DNA of 64,000 nucleotides from contig CAAGGF010000064.1 in the NCBI GenBank assembly GCA_900769325.1, positions 62,001 to 126,000 of the forward strand, written 5' to 3'. The translations under genes and the position numbers were made by a program. The first letter of the stretch is position 1. Each line of letters begins with the position of its first letter. Under the pieces are notes generated by a model, which was given only the letters and a program-made list of their open reading frames with translations, ran no database searches and was not told the DNA's origin. Positions 25,660 to 34,968 of this stretch are shown piece by piece. The DNA comes from Spirochaetia bacterium (GTDB lineage: Bacteria > Spirochaetota > Spirochaetia > Treponematales > Treponemataceae).

Positions 25660-27001
25660 AATCCGGCTTCTTTCAGCCCTTCTTCTTGTAATTTGTTTTT
25701 CTCAAGGACTGTATGCAAAGTCAAAGAAAAAGGCAGAAAAAGTTTTTGTACAGCCTCAAAAAACCGAACAAAAGAACGAAGAGGAAACTACTGCCGGAAC
25801 AGGTGAAGATGCTGCACTTTTAGACGAAGATGCTTCTGCCGAAGAAAAATGGCAGTATCTTGAATGGGAAGAAGAAAGCCCGGAATTCGTTTTGAAATAC
25901 GAAGTTGTAATAGAAACTCTTGAAGAAAAAACCGGTGCTTACAAAGAGATAAACCGACTTCAGACAGAAACAAATACAACTTACATTCAGGTAAAGCCAC
26001 TTCTTCCGCCTGGAAACTACCGCTACAAAGTCATAACGTATAACCTCATCGGCATCGCAGAAGTTGAGTCAGACTGGTTTGACTTCCGCATTTTTAAGGC
26101 GTACCAGCCGGATGTAAACAACGTTTCCGCCGCGGTAAACCATTCGTCAACGCTGTTCCTTGAAGAAATAAACAACGGAATTTTTAATATCACCGGAAGA
26201 AATCTTTTTGAAGAGCCGGAAAGCAAAACCGACATATCGTTTACAACTTATGCACTTGAACGCCAGAAGAAAAAGAACGCAATTCCCCTTGTTCCCCAAA
26301 TCCTTGAATACGACGACAAGAACCGCCACCTGAAAGTTCAGTTTAATATGAAAGAACTTGACGTAGGAACTTACAATTTCATTGCAACGGACGCAAGCGG
26401 ACTTAAAAATCCTGCGGACAAAAAGAACGAAATCACCGTAAAATTCAAAAAGCGGGTAGACTTCGACATTTCAGGCGGCTACACCCTCCCCGTAATTCTT
26501 TTTGACGATACGATAAAAAATTATATGGGCTCAAACGTATGGCCTTTAAGCCTTACTGCACGCCTTTCCCTTATGCCGTTCAAGCACAGCTTCGGCTATT
26601 TCGGTCTTGGACTTACCGGGTCGTACACAAGAATGTTCGCCACCTACGATTCTTACTCCGTAGACGGAAACTTAATCACCTCTCATGCACTTTTCGTCTA
26701 CCAGCTGCCGGTCCGCACAAAAATAAAAAATTCAGACAGCCGCAAACATATCATGACGCTTGAACTTCACGGAGGACCGGGATTTACGTTCTTCAACGAT
26801 TTTAAATTTCATTTTGACCACGACATAAACTCAGATCCGCTGAACAGCCTGAACATAAGCATAAACGCCGGCTTTGCCGCACAAATATACATTACAAACC
26901 GACTTTACACCGAAATCGGTGCAGATTACATTATGGCATTTGTTTCTGATATGGGATTCGGAATGCTTGAGCCACAGTTAAGCATAGGCTGGCAATTCTA
27001 A
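25649..27001 (+). CDS. Exported beta-barrel-like outer-membrane protein
   Basis: A 450-residue protein with a signal peptide (MATKIRLLSALLLVICFSQGLYA is trimmed after the final alanine). The middle part repeats the FN3-like module seen in its FecR neighbour (YIQVKPLLPPGNYRYKVIT). The last 170 residues alternate polar and hydrophobic strands and end in a phenylalanine (LSIGWQF), the usual signal of outer-membrane barrels. The start is taken at ATG 25649, since the signal peptide begins there; it overlaps the FecR gene by 11 nt. It likely works with that protein in the envelope. The barrel call is from pattern only; no named family is recognised. Confidence 0.68.
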   Translation: MATKIRLLSALLLVICFSQGLYAKSKKKAEKVFVQPQKTEQKNEEETTAGTGEDAALLDEDASAEEKWQYLEWEEESPEFVLKYEVVIETLEEKTGAYKEINRLQTETNTTYIQVKPLLPPGNYRYKVITYNLIGIAEVESDWFDFRIFKAYQPDVNNVSAAVNHSSTLFLEEINNGIFNITGRNLFEEPESKTDISFTTYALERQKKKNAIPLVPQILEYDDKNRHLKVQFNMKELDVGTYNFIATDASGLKNPADKKNEITVKFKKRVDFDISGGYTLPVILFDDTIKNYMGSNVWPLSLTARLSLMPFKHSFGYFGLGLTGSYTRMFATYDSYSVDGNLITSHALFVYQLPVRTKIKNSDSRKHIMTLELHGGPGFTFFNDFKFHFDHDINSDPLNSLNISINAGFAAQIYITNRLYTEIGADYIMAFVSDMGFGMLEPQLSIGWQF

Positions 27002-27017
27002 AAGGATGGAGGAAATG

Positions 27018-29171
27018 ATGAAAAAAACAGTTTTTGGAACAGTATCAGCACTTCTCATTCTTCTTTCTTCAGTGATTTTTTCGTGCAGTTTTTTTTCAGA
27101 CTCGCTGAACGAGCCTGTAAAGGATTATTTTAAGGAATACACGGAAACAGCCTCTGTAATCCAGTACGAAATTTCAACAACAGACATATTAAAAGACAAT
27201 ACAGGAACATTATGCGTTCCGTCTTATAACGACATAGAAATTATATTCTACATGATAAATCCGCAGCACTTTATTTTTACAGCCGAAGACAATATGTCTC
27301 TTTCTTTTCAAAACCTGAATACAGATGGATTTTCCGAAACAGAAAAAGAAGAAATGAATGTTCTTTTAAAATCAATTACGCTTACTCAGGACGAAACGGA
27401 CACGACAATCCTTCACCTTACATATCCGTCGGAATTCCTTGTGGTAGCAGAAACAGGACTTGAAATTTCACCTTCAATCCAGCTTTCTCACCCTGTATCT
27501 CGTGCAGACTTCGGAACATTCAAACCGCTAATCCTAAAAAGTAACTCTCCGCCGCCGCCAGTATACGGTGCTGTAGTTTACAAAGATGCACAAAGCGGAA
27601 CTTATGTCGTGTGCCTTAATATGCCGTCAAAAGGATTGTTGCAGGAAATTCACCGCGACATAAAAACAATCACCATAGAAAACGGCACACTTGGAAGAAA
27701 AACATCGTCAGCCGTTACGCTTAATGATGACGGAACATTCTCCTTTGCAGAAAATTCTTTTTCAGTGGGAGAACCGGATGCGTCACTTTCTGCATCGGGC
27801 GCAGAATTTTCAGTCTACGGACAGCCTGCAACATTTAAAACAGGCGATAAATTTTCTGACGAAAACACAGAATACATCATTACACTTACAGACAGTGCAG
27901 GACTTTCCTCAAGCGTTTCAACATCAGTTTACTCAATCAAACTTGATGAAATTGCCGTCAAAGACAAAAATGGCGGAACAGTCAGCCCAGGAAGCGAAAT
28001 TCAGCAGGACGAAGGAAGTTCTTACGCAACGCTTACATTTATTCCATCACAAACGGCAACCGATGAACACACAGGCGAAACAAAAGACACTTCTGATTCC
28101 CAGATTGTCTACGAAATTTATCAGGGAACGGACGACACAGGAAAAGTCCTTTACAACGGAAAGAACTCCGGCGGCGAAATTTCGCTTAAAATCCCGGCAG
28201 GAACAATATTCCTTCGCGTTTATGCCCACAAAGATTTATTTGCAGACTCAAAACCGGCGGAATTCGGCATAAAAGTATTGAAGTCAACGCTGTTCGTTTC
28301 GCCAGACGGAAGCGACACGGAAAACAACGGAAGCGAAAACTCGCCGTATGCAACAGTATCAAAAGCAATCTCCGAATTGAGCGACATAACCGTTCAGAAT
28401 CACATAAACCTTCTCGGCTCAATCACACAAAAAGACGAAATCGCCATAACAGAAGAAAATGCAAACGTAACGATAAACGCCGCAAGCACAGCCGGAAACT
28501 CATTCGGCTTTACAGGAAACATCTCTTCCAAAGGAAACCTTGCTATAAAAGACTGTACTGTAAACGGAAGCGTAAAAACTTCGGGAATGCTTACGGTTTA
28601 CGGAAAAACATCAGTAACCGGCGGAATTACCCTTGAAAGTGACGGACTTTTTATAATATACGACCCGCTGGAAAATCCTTTAGAAAACGTTGCACAAATT
28701 ATTTTTGCAGAAGGAACAAATTACAAAAAAGGCTGTGACATTTTAAAACCGAAAGACGGAAAGCCCCTCACACAGGAAGACTGTAACCGCTTTACGCTTG
28801 CATCCAACAGATACGTTCTTAAAGTACGTGAAGACGGAAGTGCAGGCTACATCACAATGTCCGGCGGTTCGCTTTACCCTGAAATAGAAAAAGACATTAC
28901 CTTCTCGCTTGATAAAGAACAATACAGCCGCGGAGAAACAATCACCGTAAGCACATCCATTACAGACGAAAAGGGAACTGTATTTGACTGCACTGACAAT
29001 ATGACAAACTGGAATATTATAATTACGTGCCAGAATATACAGGTTAAAACAAGCAGCACGAACGAAATACAAACCGAAACTTTCTGGCCGCAAGATACGT
29101 ACCAGATAAATATAACTGCAACTTACGAAGGCATTTTGTACAATGCAAGTTTTGAAATAAAATACAATTAA
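27018..29171 (+). CDS. Large lipoprotein A of a paralogous array
   Basis: A 717-residue exported lipoprotein; Cys23 follows VIFS. The middle has SPDGSDTENNGSENSPYATVSKAI, the DUF1565-like opening of surface beta-helix proteins, then short repeated strands. The last 180 residues share a module with lipoprotein B: LTQEDCNRF, PEIEKDITFSLDKEQYSRGE, a Trp-Asn stretch, WPQDTYQ and YNASFEI. The start could be ATG 27015 or 27018; GGAGG at 27008-27012 favours the latter. It lies 16 bp after the barrel-like gene in the same operon. A surface or adhesion role is inferred. Confidence 0.65.
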   Translation: MKKTVFGTVSALLILLSSVIFSCSFFSDSLNEPVKDYFKEYTETASVIQYEISTTDILKDNTGTLCVPSYNDIEIIFYMINPQHFIFTAEDNMSLSFQNLNTDGFSETEKEEMNVLLKSITLTQDETDTTILHLTYPSEFLVVAETGLEISPSIQLSHPVSRADFGTFKPLILKSNSPPPPVYGAVVYKDAQSGTYVVCLNMPSKGLLQEIHRDIKTITIENGTLGRKTSSAVTLNDDGTFSFAENSFSVGEPDASLSASGAEFSVYGQPATFKTGDKFSDENTEYIITLTDSAGLSSSVSTSVYSIKLDEIAVKDKNGGTVSPGSEIQQDEGSSYATLTFIPSQTATDEHTGETKDTSDSQIVYEIYQGTDDTGKVLYNGKNSGGEISLKIPAGTIFLRVYAHKDLFADSKPAEFGIKVLKSTLFVSPDGSDTENNGSENSPYATVSKAISELSDITVQNHINLLGSITQKDEIAITEENANVTINAASTAGNSFGFTGNISSKGNLAIKDCTVNGSVKTSGMLTVYGKTSVTGGITLESDGLFIIYDPLENPLENVAQIIFAEGTNYKKGCDILKPKDGKPLTQEDCNRFTLASNRYVLKVREDGSAGYITMSGGSLYPEIEKDITFSLDKEQYSRGETITVSTSITDEKGTVFDCTDNMTNWNIIITCQNIQVKTSSTNEIQTETFWPQDTYQINITATYEGILYNASFEIKYN

Positions 29172-29189
29172 TTTAAGAGGGATAGATTT

Positions 29190-30986
29190 ATGAGAACAAA
29201 AAAAATGACAAGACAAATAGTAAAAACCGCTTTATTATCTGTAATTCTCTGTTCACTTTTCAACTGTGCTTCCAGTTCAGATGAGGGAAAAAATTCCCCG
29301 CACGAAACTATCGTAAAAGGCTTTCTTTCAGCAACAACAGAATCAAGTGCAGTTTCATCAAGAACGGCACTCCCGGTAATTCCAGAAAATATTTTCTACA
29401 CCGTAGAAGCCGAAAATCAGGCAACAAGCGAAAAATTCAACGCCGTCGTATACAACGAAGATCGAATATTCGAAATAAAACTTACAAAAGGAACTTGGTC
29501 GCTTACCGCAAAAGGATATTGCGACGAAGAAAAGACAAAACTATGCTTTCAGGGAGCAACAAGCGTAACGATTAATGAACTAGACCCTGTCGTAGACGAC
29601 ATTTTTATTCTTTTAAGACCGCTCCAGGACTCAACCGGTTCTGTAAAACTCACGCTGAACATTGAAAACGCCTGCGGAATACAAAGCCTCATTGCAGAAT
29701 GGCAAGATTCTTCTTCCGTTTCGCAGACAATTAATTTTTCTTCTGATTCAGCAATATTCAATATGAACACCGAAACAGGGATACAGCCGGGCGCATACAC
29801 AGTTTCATTCAAATTTTATGGCAGCGCAGACGGAAACGGTGCACTTCTCTACTACTGCCGCGAAACAGTAAATGTTTTTGACAACCTTAAAACCGACACC
29901 TGGATAAACAACGGAAACAAACTGTACCTTACGGAAGACAGTGCAGGAAACACAATCTTTAAAATCACAAAAGAACTGATAGAAAACTTCAAGATGACCT
30001 CATTCTTTGTACAGGGAACAAGCGGAACATACACACCGCACCTCGATGCCGCAGACACAAACAACGGAACATACTTCGATCCGCTTGCAACAGTACAAAA
30101 AGCCGTACAAAAATGTGCAGACCGTTCAAAAACAACGCCGTGTTCCATTTTTATTGACGGAACTATAACCGAAACAGGATGTTCAGTTATAGAAGAAAAT
30201 GCAAATATTTCCATAATAAAATTCCAGACAGATTCCGAAATCACAAAAATTCAAACTGATTCCTCTTTCATCGAAAATTCAGGCTCTCTTATATTAGAAG
30301 ATATAAACACAACCGGGAACATAATTTTTAAAGCCGGAAGCCTTACATTAAAAGGCACTACTACGCTGGGCACAATAACGCTTGATTCAGCAGGACTCTG
30401 GATAACGGCAGACGGACTTTCCGAAGAAACCTTAACCGTAGCAAATGTTACTATGACAAATGAAAATGCATCTTATGCAGACATTACCTACAAAAAAGAC
30501 GACGCTATTCTTAAAGCCGCAAACGGAACAACGCTCACACAGGCTGACTGCAACAAATTCCCACTTACTTCACCGTATTTTGTACTTACACCGAACAGTG
30601 ACGGCACTAAAGGAATTCTTTCTAATTCAGAAGGAACAATAATACCTGAAATAGAAAAAGAGATTTCGTTCACCCTTGATAAATCTGAATACAGCCGCGG
30701 AGAAAAAATTACCATAAGCGCATCCCTTACAAATTCAGCCGGAACAAAATCTGACTGTACAGAAGATATGACAGACTGGAATATTTCAATCACGAACCAC
30801 GGAAGCGACACTGGAACATCAAACACATCAGGCACAGACAACACCATAACAATTCCAGACGGAACTACTGAAATCAAAAACTGGCCGGAAGACACATACA
30901 CCGTAACAGTAAGCGCAAAGTACCAGACAGAAAATTTATTGTATTCTGCGTCTTTTGAAATTCAGATTACAGAAGTTACAGAGTAA
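29190..30986 (+). CDS. Large lipoprotein B of a paralogous array
   Basis: A 598-residue lipoprotein with lipidation at Cys26 (LFNC). The N-terminal 200 residues form a beta domain shared with lipoproteins C and D (STGSVKLTLNIENACGIQ, then QPGAYTVSFKFYGS). A motif NNGTYFDPLATVQKAV opens a short helix-like region. The end carries the LTQADCNKF / PEIEKEISFTLDKSEYSRGE / WPEDTYTV / YSASFEI module shared with lipoprotein A. AGAGGG precedes ATG 29190, 18 bp after its neighbour. It combines parts of the adjacent genes, pointing to duplication and exchange within the array. Function not known. Confidence 0.65.
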   Translation: MRTKKMTRQIVKTALLSVILCSLFNCASSSDEGKNSPHETIVKGFLSATTESSAVSSRTALPVIPENIFYTVEAENQATSEKFNAVVYNEDRIFEIKLTKGTWSLTAKGYCDEEKTKLCFQGATSVTINELDPVVDDIFILLRPLQDSTGSVKLTLNIENACGIQSLIAEWQDSSSVSQTINFSSDSAIFNMNTETGIQPGAYTVSFKFYGSADGNGALLYYCRETVNVFDNLKTDTWINNGNKLYLTEDSAGNTIFKITKELIENFKMTSFFVQGTSGTYTPHLDAADTNNGTYFDPLATVQKAVQKCADRSKTTPCSIFIDGTITETGCSVIEENANISIIKFQTDSEITKIQTDSSFIENSGSLILEDINTTGNIIFKAGSLTLKGTTTLGTITLDSAGLWITADGLSEETLTVANVTMTNENASYADITYKKDDAILKAANGTTLTQADCNKFPLTSPYFVLTPNSDGTKGILSNSEGTIIPEIEKEISFTLDKSEYSRGEKITISASLTNSAGTKSDCTEDMTDWNISITNHGSDTGTSNTSGTDNTITIPDGTTEIKNWPEDTYTVTVSAKYQTENLLYSASFEIQITEVTE

Positions 30987-31003
30987 CAAGCGAGGACAAG
31001 CCT

Positions 31004-34000
31004 ATGAAACAAAAAAAATTACAGAAAAAAAATTTATTCTTGCTCTCACGAATTTTTCTTTCCCTGATACTTTGTCCTTTAATTTTCTGCGCGTGTTCTT
31101 TTCAGGACGATACAAAGCCCCAGGAAAAAACTGATTTTGTCATAATTAAAGGAAGCGTAATTCTTCAAGGCGCAGTTCCATCTTTAGTTCAGAAAAATCA
31201 GCAAAACCGTTCTGCATTCCCGTCACTTCCAGAAGTCATAAGTTACTCCGTTACAGCAGAAAAATCGGATGGAACAACGGCAAACCCTATTTTTATTGAT
31301 AGTGATACTGGAAGTTTTGAAATAAAACTTACAAAAGGTACATGGACTCTTTTTGGTGAAATATTAAAGGATTCCAACAAAATTCTAACAGGAAATACAA
31401 ATGTTGAAATTACTGATAATTTCCCGATAAAAAAGGATATTGAAATCATCGTAAAGCCAGACAGTTCAACCGGAAGCGGAACAGTAAACCTTCCTGTAAA
31501 CATAGAAAACACTAGCAGAATAAAAACCGCACAAATAAGTTGGAGAGCCTCTTCTGGAACAACTGGAACGCAGACGCTAGATTTTTCTTCAAATCCTAGT
31601 GCCGTTTTTACAATGGGTGGAACAGATATTTCTTCCGGTGCATATACTGCAGTATTCCAGTTTTTTTCATCAGAAGCAGACGGAAAGAGGCTTTTATACC
31701 AGTGCACGGAAACTGTAAATGTATGCGCTAACCTTTGTACAGATTCATGGGTAAAAAACGGCACAGCTTCTTCCCCATGGCTTACAGAAAGTGACGGCAA
31801 AGCAACTTTTACCGTAACAAAATCTCTTGTTGAAAAATTTGTGCAAACTTCATTTTTTGTGCAGGGAACAGGCGGAACATATACGCCAAAAACAAGTGCC
31901 AGCGACACAAACAACGGAACATATTTTGACCCGCTTTCTACAGTGCAAAAAGCCGTTGATAAAATCATTCAGATAAACGACGGCGAAACGGAATATTCAA
32001 TTTTTATAGACGGAACTGTAACCGCACCAGACACGCTTGATTCATCAACCACACTACATTTTATAAAAATCGAACCTCAGAAAAAACTAAAGATAAAAAT
32101 AGTTTCTCTTTCTTCTACACAGGCTGTAATCAACGCAAATAAAAAAGCCGGTGTTATGTATGTTTTAGGAAAAAATGCAGATGAAAAAACAACTTTGGTT
32201 TTACAAAATATATGCCTTACAGGCGGAAAAACTCAAGATAGCGACGTTGGCGGTGGACTTAAAGCGGAACATTCAGAAATCACCCTGAAAAGCGGAACCG
32301 TGATTGGAACAAAAATTCTTCCTGACGAAAACGGAAGTTCAGATATTGCAACTTCTTCAAATTACGGTAACTTTGCAGCAAAAGGCGGCGGAATCTACCT
32401 TAACGGCTGTTCGCTCATCATAGAAAACGGTGTGTATATCTGCCAAAACTACTCACAAAATGAAGGCGGCGGAATTGCAGCTGAAGGAAGCTCAAAAATC
32501 ATTTCAAACGGTGGAATAATCGGTTTTAATCGGGCAAGTTCCGGCGGCGGAATTTACATTACAGGTGGAAGCGCAGAACTTTCAGACTGTACGGTAAGCC
32601 TTAATAATGCAAGCAGTAACGGAGGCGGTATTTACATTGACGGTAGCTCTCTTACGCTGAATGCTGGAACTGTTATCGGAAATAAAAATGCAACGCAAAC
32701 AGCAGCAAGTTCTGCATACAGCAATTATGCGTTCCTCAGCGGAGGGGGAATTTACGCAATAAATACAACTGTTATAATGAATGAAGAGTCCTGTGTCATG
32801 TATAATGTGACTTATCGGGATTCTGGCGGCGGATTGTATGTAGAAAACGGCAACCTTACAATAAAAAATGCAAAGATAAATTATAATTATAGTTCCATTG
32901 AAGCATACCAAGGAAGCGGAGGAGGACTCAGGCTTGCCGGCAGTGCTTCTATGACGATTGAAGGCGATTCTGAAATTGCATACAACGGCTCTGCCTTTAA
33001 AGGAGCTGGAATCCAATTAATTGGAACTTCTTCTTGTACGATGAATAGTGGCTCTATCCATTATAATAAGAATTATTCTCGTTTTGGGGGAGAAGAAGGC
33101 GGTGGTGTATGTATTTCTTCTGGCACAATATTTACAATGACAGACGGCACAATTTACGGCAACAAACATGGAACGGCAAGCAGTCACGCTTATGGTGACG
33201 CAATTTATGTTGATGGCACCCTGAACCTTTCTGGAACTGCATACATTGCCTCGGACAACGACATATACCTTGCAAGTGGAAAATTTGTAACCATATCAGG
33301 AAATCTTACAGGAACATTACCAGTTGCAACGCTTACTCCAAATGCATACGATGCAAACCGAACAATGCTCCAATCTGGCGGCAGTTACACCCTTCAAAAA
33401 GCCGATTGCGACAAATTCGCCGTTACAAAAGATTCTGTAAACAAAAAATTCTACCGCGTTTCATTCGATGACTCTTCAACAACAGGCATTTTAAAAGAAT
33501 CAAAACTCACGGCAAAAGCAGAACTTCCTGGCGTAAAATTCATTCCAACTGCAAATGCAATACTTGTTTCCGCAGTTCAATCGGGCGGAAAGACTATGTC
33601 ATTCACCGTAAAGAAAAAAACAGCGGACAGCAACGGCACAGGCACAACATACAAAGAAGTTACGCCTTCAAAAGCAAAAATCGCACTTTACCAGAACGGA
33701 AGTCCAATAAAAAATCACTCTGCTGAAACGACAAACAACACTCTCCCGGAATTTACGCTCCAGCCGTGGATTACAGAAGGAACTTACAGCCTTTACATGA
33801 CTGCCACAGTCGACGGTATTGAATATTCAGCGTGGGAACCGTTAAGCATAGCAAGTCAAATTCCAATTTCATCTTTGTCAAGTGCGCCTGATGCACGCTA
33901 TTATCCGCTTCTTACAGCAGAAAAAAGTGAAGATTTTAAGAAACTTGATGAATGGATGAAGAACGGTTCAACAATGGAAGGAATTACAATCACATTAACA

Positions 34001-34930
34001 GATAACATAAATTTAACTTCAGAAACTGAATGGCAGCCTATAGGATACACAGGAGATTCAAACACCAACTTTAATGAGAATAATGGAACATCTTTTAAGG
34101 GCACTTTAGACGGAAACGGAAAATCAGTACAATTTGAAATAAACTCATCAACTCAAAAAATGATAGGCCTCTTCCTGAAAAACGACGGAATAATTGAAAA
34201 TCTTGTTGTAGAAAAATACACCGCAGACGAAACACAAATCGGATCATCTAGTTCGAAGGTATCACGCGGCGGTGCTTTCTGCGTTATTAATAACGGCACA
34301 ATCAGAAACTGCATAAATAAAGCTAATTTTAAAGTGTACACATTTTGGGATGTAGGCGGCATTTGTATGTTAAATTACGGAACAATAGAAAACTGCATGA
34401 ACACAGGAAACATAACAATGACCAACAACGCAGCTGCATGGAAAGGATGTTATCAAAAGGCAGGTGGAATTGCAGGGCAAAATGAAGGAAATATTTATAA
34501 CTGCGTTAATACAGGTACTATTTCAACAAATCCACTTGTAGATGCTAGCAACCAGCAGTCAAACCTTTCTGGTACAATATCTTCAATGCTGATAAATAAT
34601 GCTCAAATTAAAAACTGCTACTGGCTAAATAACTGTCTTTTGCGCGGCAGTTCACCAAGCAATCAGGTTGTATACTTTAATTCAAGCGGAACAAGTTATG
34701 TAGAAAGTTTCCCAGACACTGCAACAGTAGAAAGCTGCGGTTACTTCGAAAGTTTTGCCGCAGATGCAGCCCTTACAGCCGGAAATGCAGATTCCTGCAA
34801 GTCTTCCCAGACGCTTTCTTACGGCACAACGCTCATAGATGCCCTAAACGGTTATGTAAATGCAAACCCAGATAAAGAATTAAAACAATGGCAGACCGCA
34901 GAAGACGGCACAATTACGCTTAGTTTTTAA
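31004..34930 (+). CDS. Giant lipoprotein C with beta-helix and GLUG-like repeats
   Basis: A 1308-residue lipoprotein; Cys31 (or Cys29) lies after the signal. Its N-terminal half repeats the beta domain of lipoprotein B and the NNGTYFDPLSTVQKAVDKI opening. A right-handed beta-helix follows with many GGGIY turns (AAKGGGIYLNG, SSGGGIYITGG, SNGGGIYIDGS, FLSGGGIYAIN), as in polymorphic membrane proteins. The C-terminus has GLUG-like repeats (FKGTLDGNGKSVQFEI, GTIENCMNTGNI, GNIYNCVNTGTI), often seen in adhesins. A GAGGAC lies before ATG 31004. It is probably a cell-surface adhesin; the ligand is unknown. Confidence 0.7.
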   Translation: MKQKKLQKKNLFLLSRIFLSLILCPLIFCACSFQDDTKPQEKTDFVIIKGSVILQGAVPSLVQKNQQNRSAFPSLPEVISYSVTAEKSDGTTANPIFIDSDTGSFEIKLTKGTWTLFGEILKDSNKILTGNTNVEITDNFPIKKDIEIIVKPDSSTGSGTVNLPVNIENTSRIKTAQISWRASSGTTGTQTLDFSSNPSAVFTMGGTDISSGAYTAVFQFFSSEADGKRLLYQCTETVNVCANLCTDSWVKNGTASSPWLTESDGKATFTVTKSLVEKFVQTSFFVQGTGGTYTPKTSASDTNNGTYFDPLSTVQKAVDKIIQINDGETEYSIFIDGTVTAPDTLDSSTTLHFIKIEPQKKLKIKIVSLSSTQAVINANKKAGVMYVLGKNADEKTTLVLQNICLTGGKTQDSDVGGGLKAEHSEITLKSGTVIGTKILPDENGSSDIATSSNYGNFAAKGGGIYLNGCSLIIENGVYICQNYSQNEGGGIAAEGSSKIISNGGIIGFNRASSGGGIYITGGSAELSDCTVSLNNASSNGGGIYIDGSSLTLNAGTVIGNKNATQTAASSAYSNYAFLSGGGIYAINTTVIMNEESCVMYNVTYRDSGGGLYVENGNLTIKNAKINYNYSSIEAYQGSGGGLRLAGSASMTIEGDSEIAYNGSAFKGAGIQLIGTSSCTMNSGSIHYNKNYSRFGGEEGGGVCISSGTIFTMTDGTIYGNKHGTASSHAYGDAIYVDGTLNLSGTAYIASDNDIYLASGKFVTISGNLTGTLPVATLTPNAYDANRTMLQSGGSYTLQKADCDKFAVTKDSVNKKFYRVSFDDSSTTGILKESKLTAKAELPGVKFIPTANAILVSAVQSGGKTMSFTVKKKTADSNGTGTTYKEVTPSKAKIALYQNGSPIKNHSAETTNNTLPEFTLQPWITEGTYSLYMTATVDGIEYSAWEPLSIASQIPISSLSSAPDARYYPLLTAEKSEDFKKLDEWMKNGSTMEGITITLTDNINLTSETEWQPIGYTGDSNTNFNENNGTSFKGTLDGNGKSVQFEINSSTQKMIGLFLKNDGIIENLVVEKYTADETQIGSSSSKVSRGGAFCVINNGTIRNCINKANFKVYTFWDVGGICMLNYGTIENCMNTGNITMTNNAAAWKGCYQKAGGIAGQNEGNIYNCVNTGTISTNPLVDASNQQSNLSGTISSMLINNAQIKNCYWLNNCLLRGSSPSNQVVYFNSSGTSYVESFPDTATVESCGYFESFAADAALTAGNADSCKSSQTLSYGTTLIDALNGYVNANPDKELKQWQTAEDGTITLSF

Positions 34931-34968
34931 TTTTGACGAAAAACAACAATAAAGTAGAGGTATAAAAG

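Noticed and set aside
31243..31968. Open frame of 241 residues on - within lipoprotein C
   Set aside because: Shadow of the real gene on the other strand; no signal, start site or recognisable motif.
32390..32760. Repeats resembling a CRISPR array in lipoprotein C
   Set aside because: The repeated GGCGGCGGAATTTAC-like words encode GGGIY turns in frame, with irregular spacing; they are protein repeats, not spacers.
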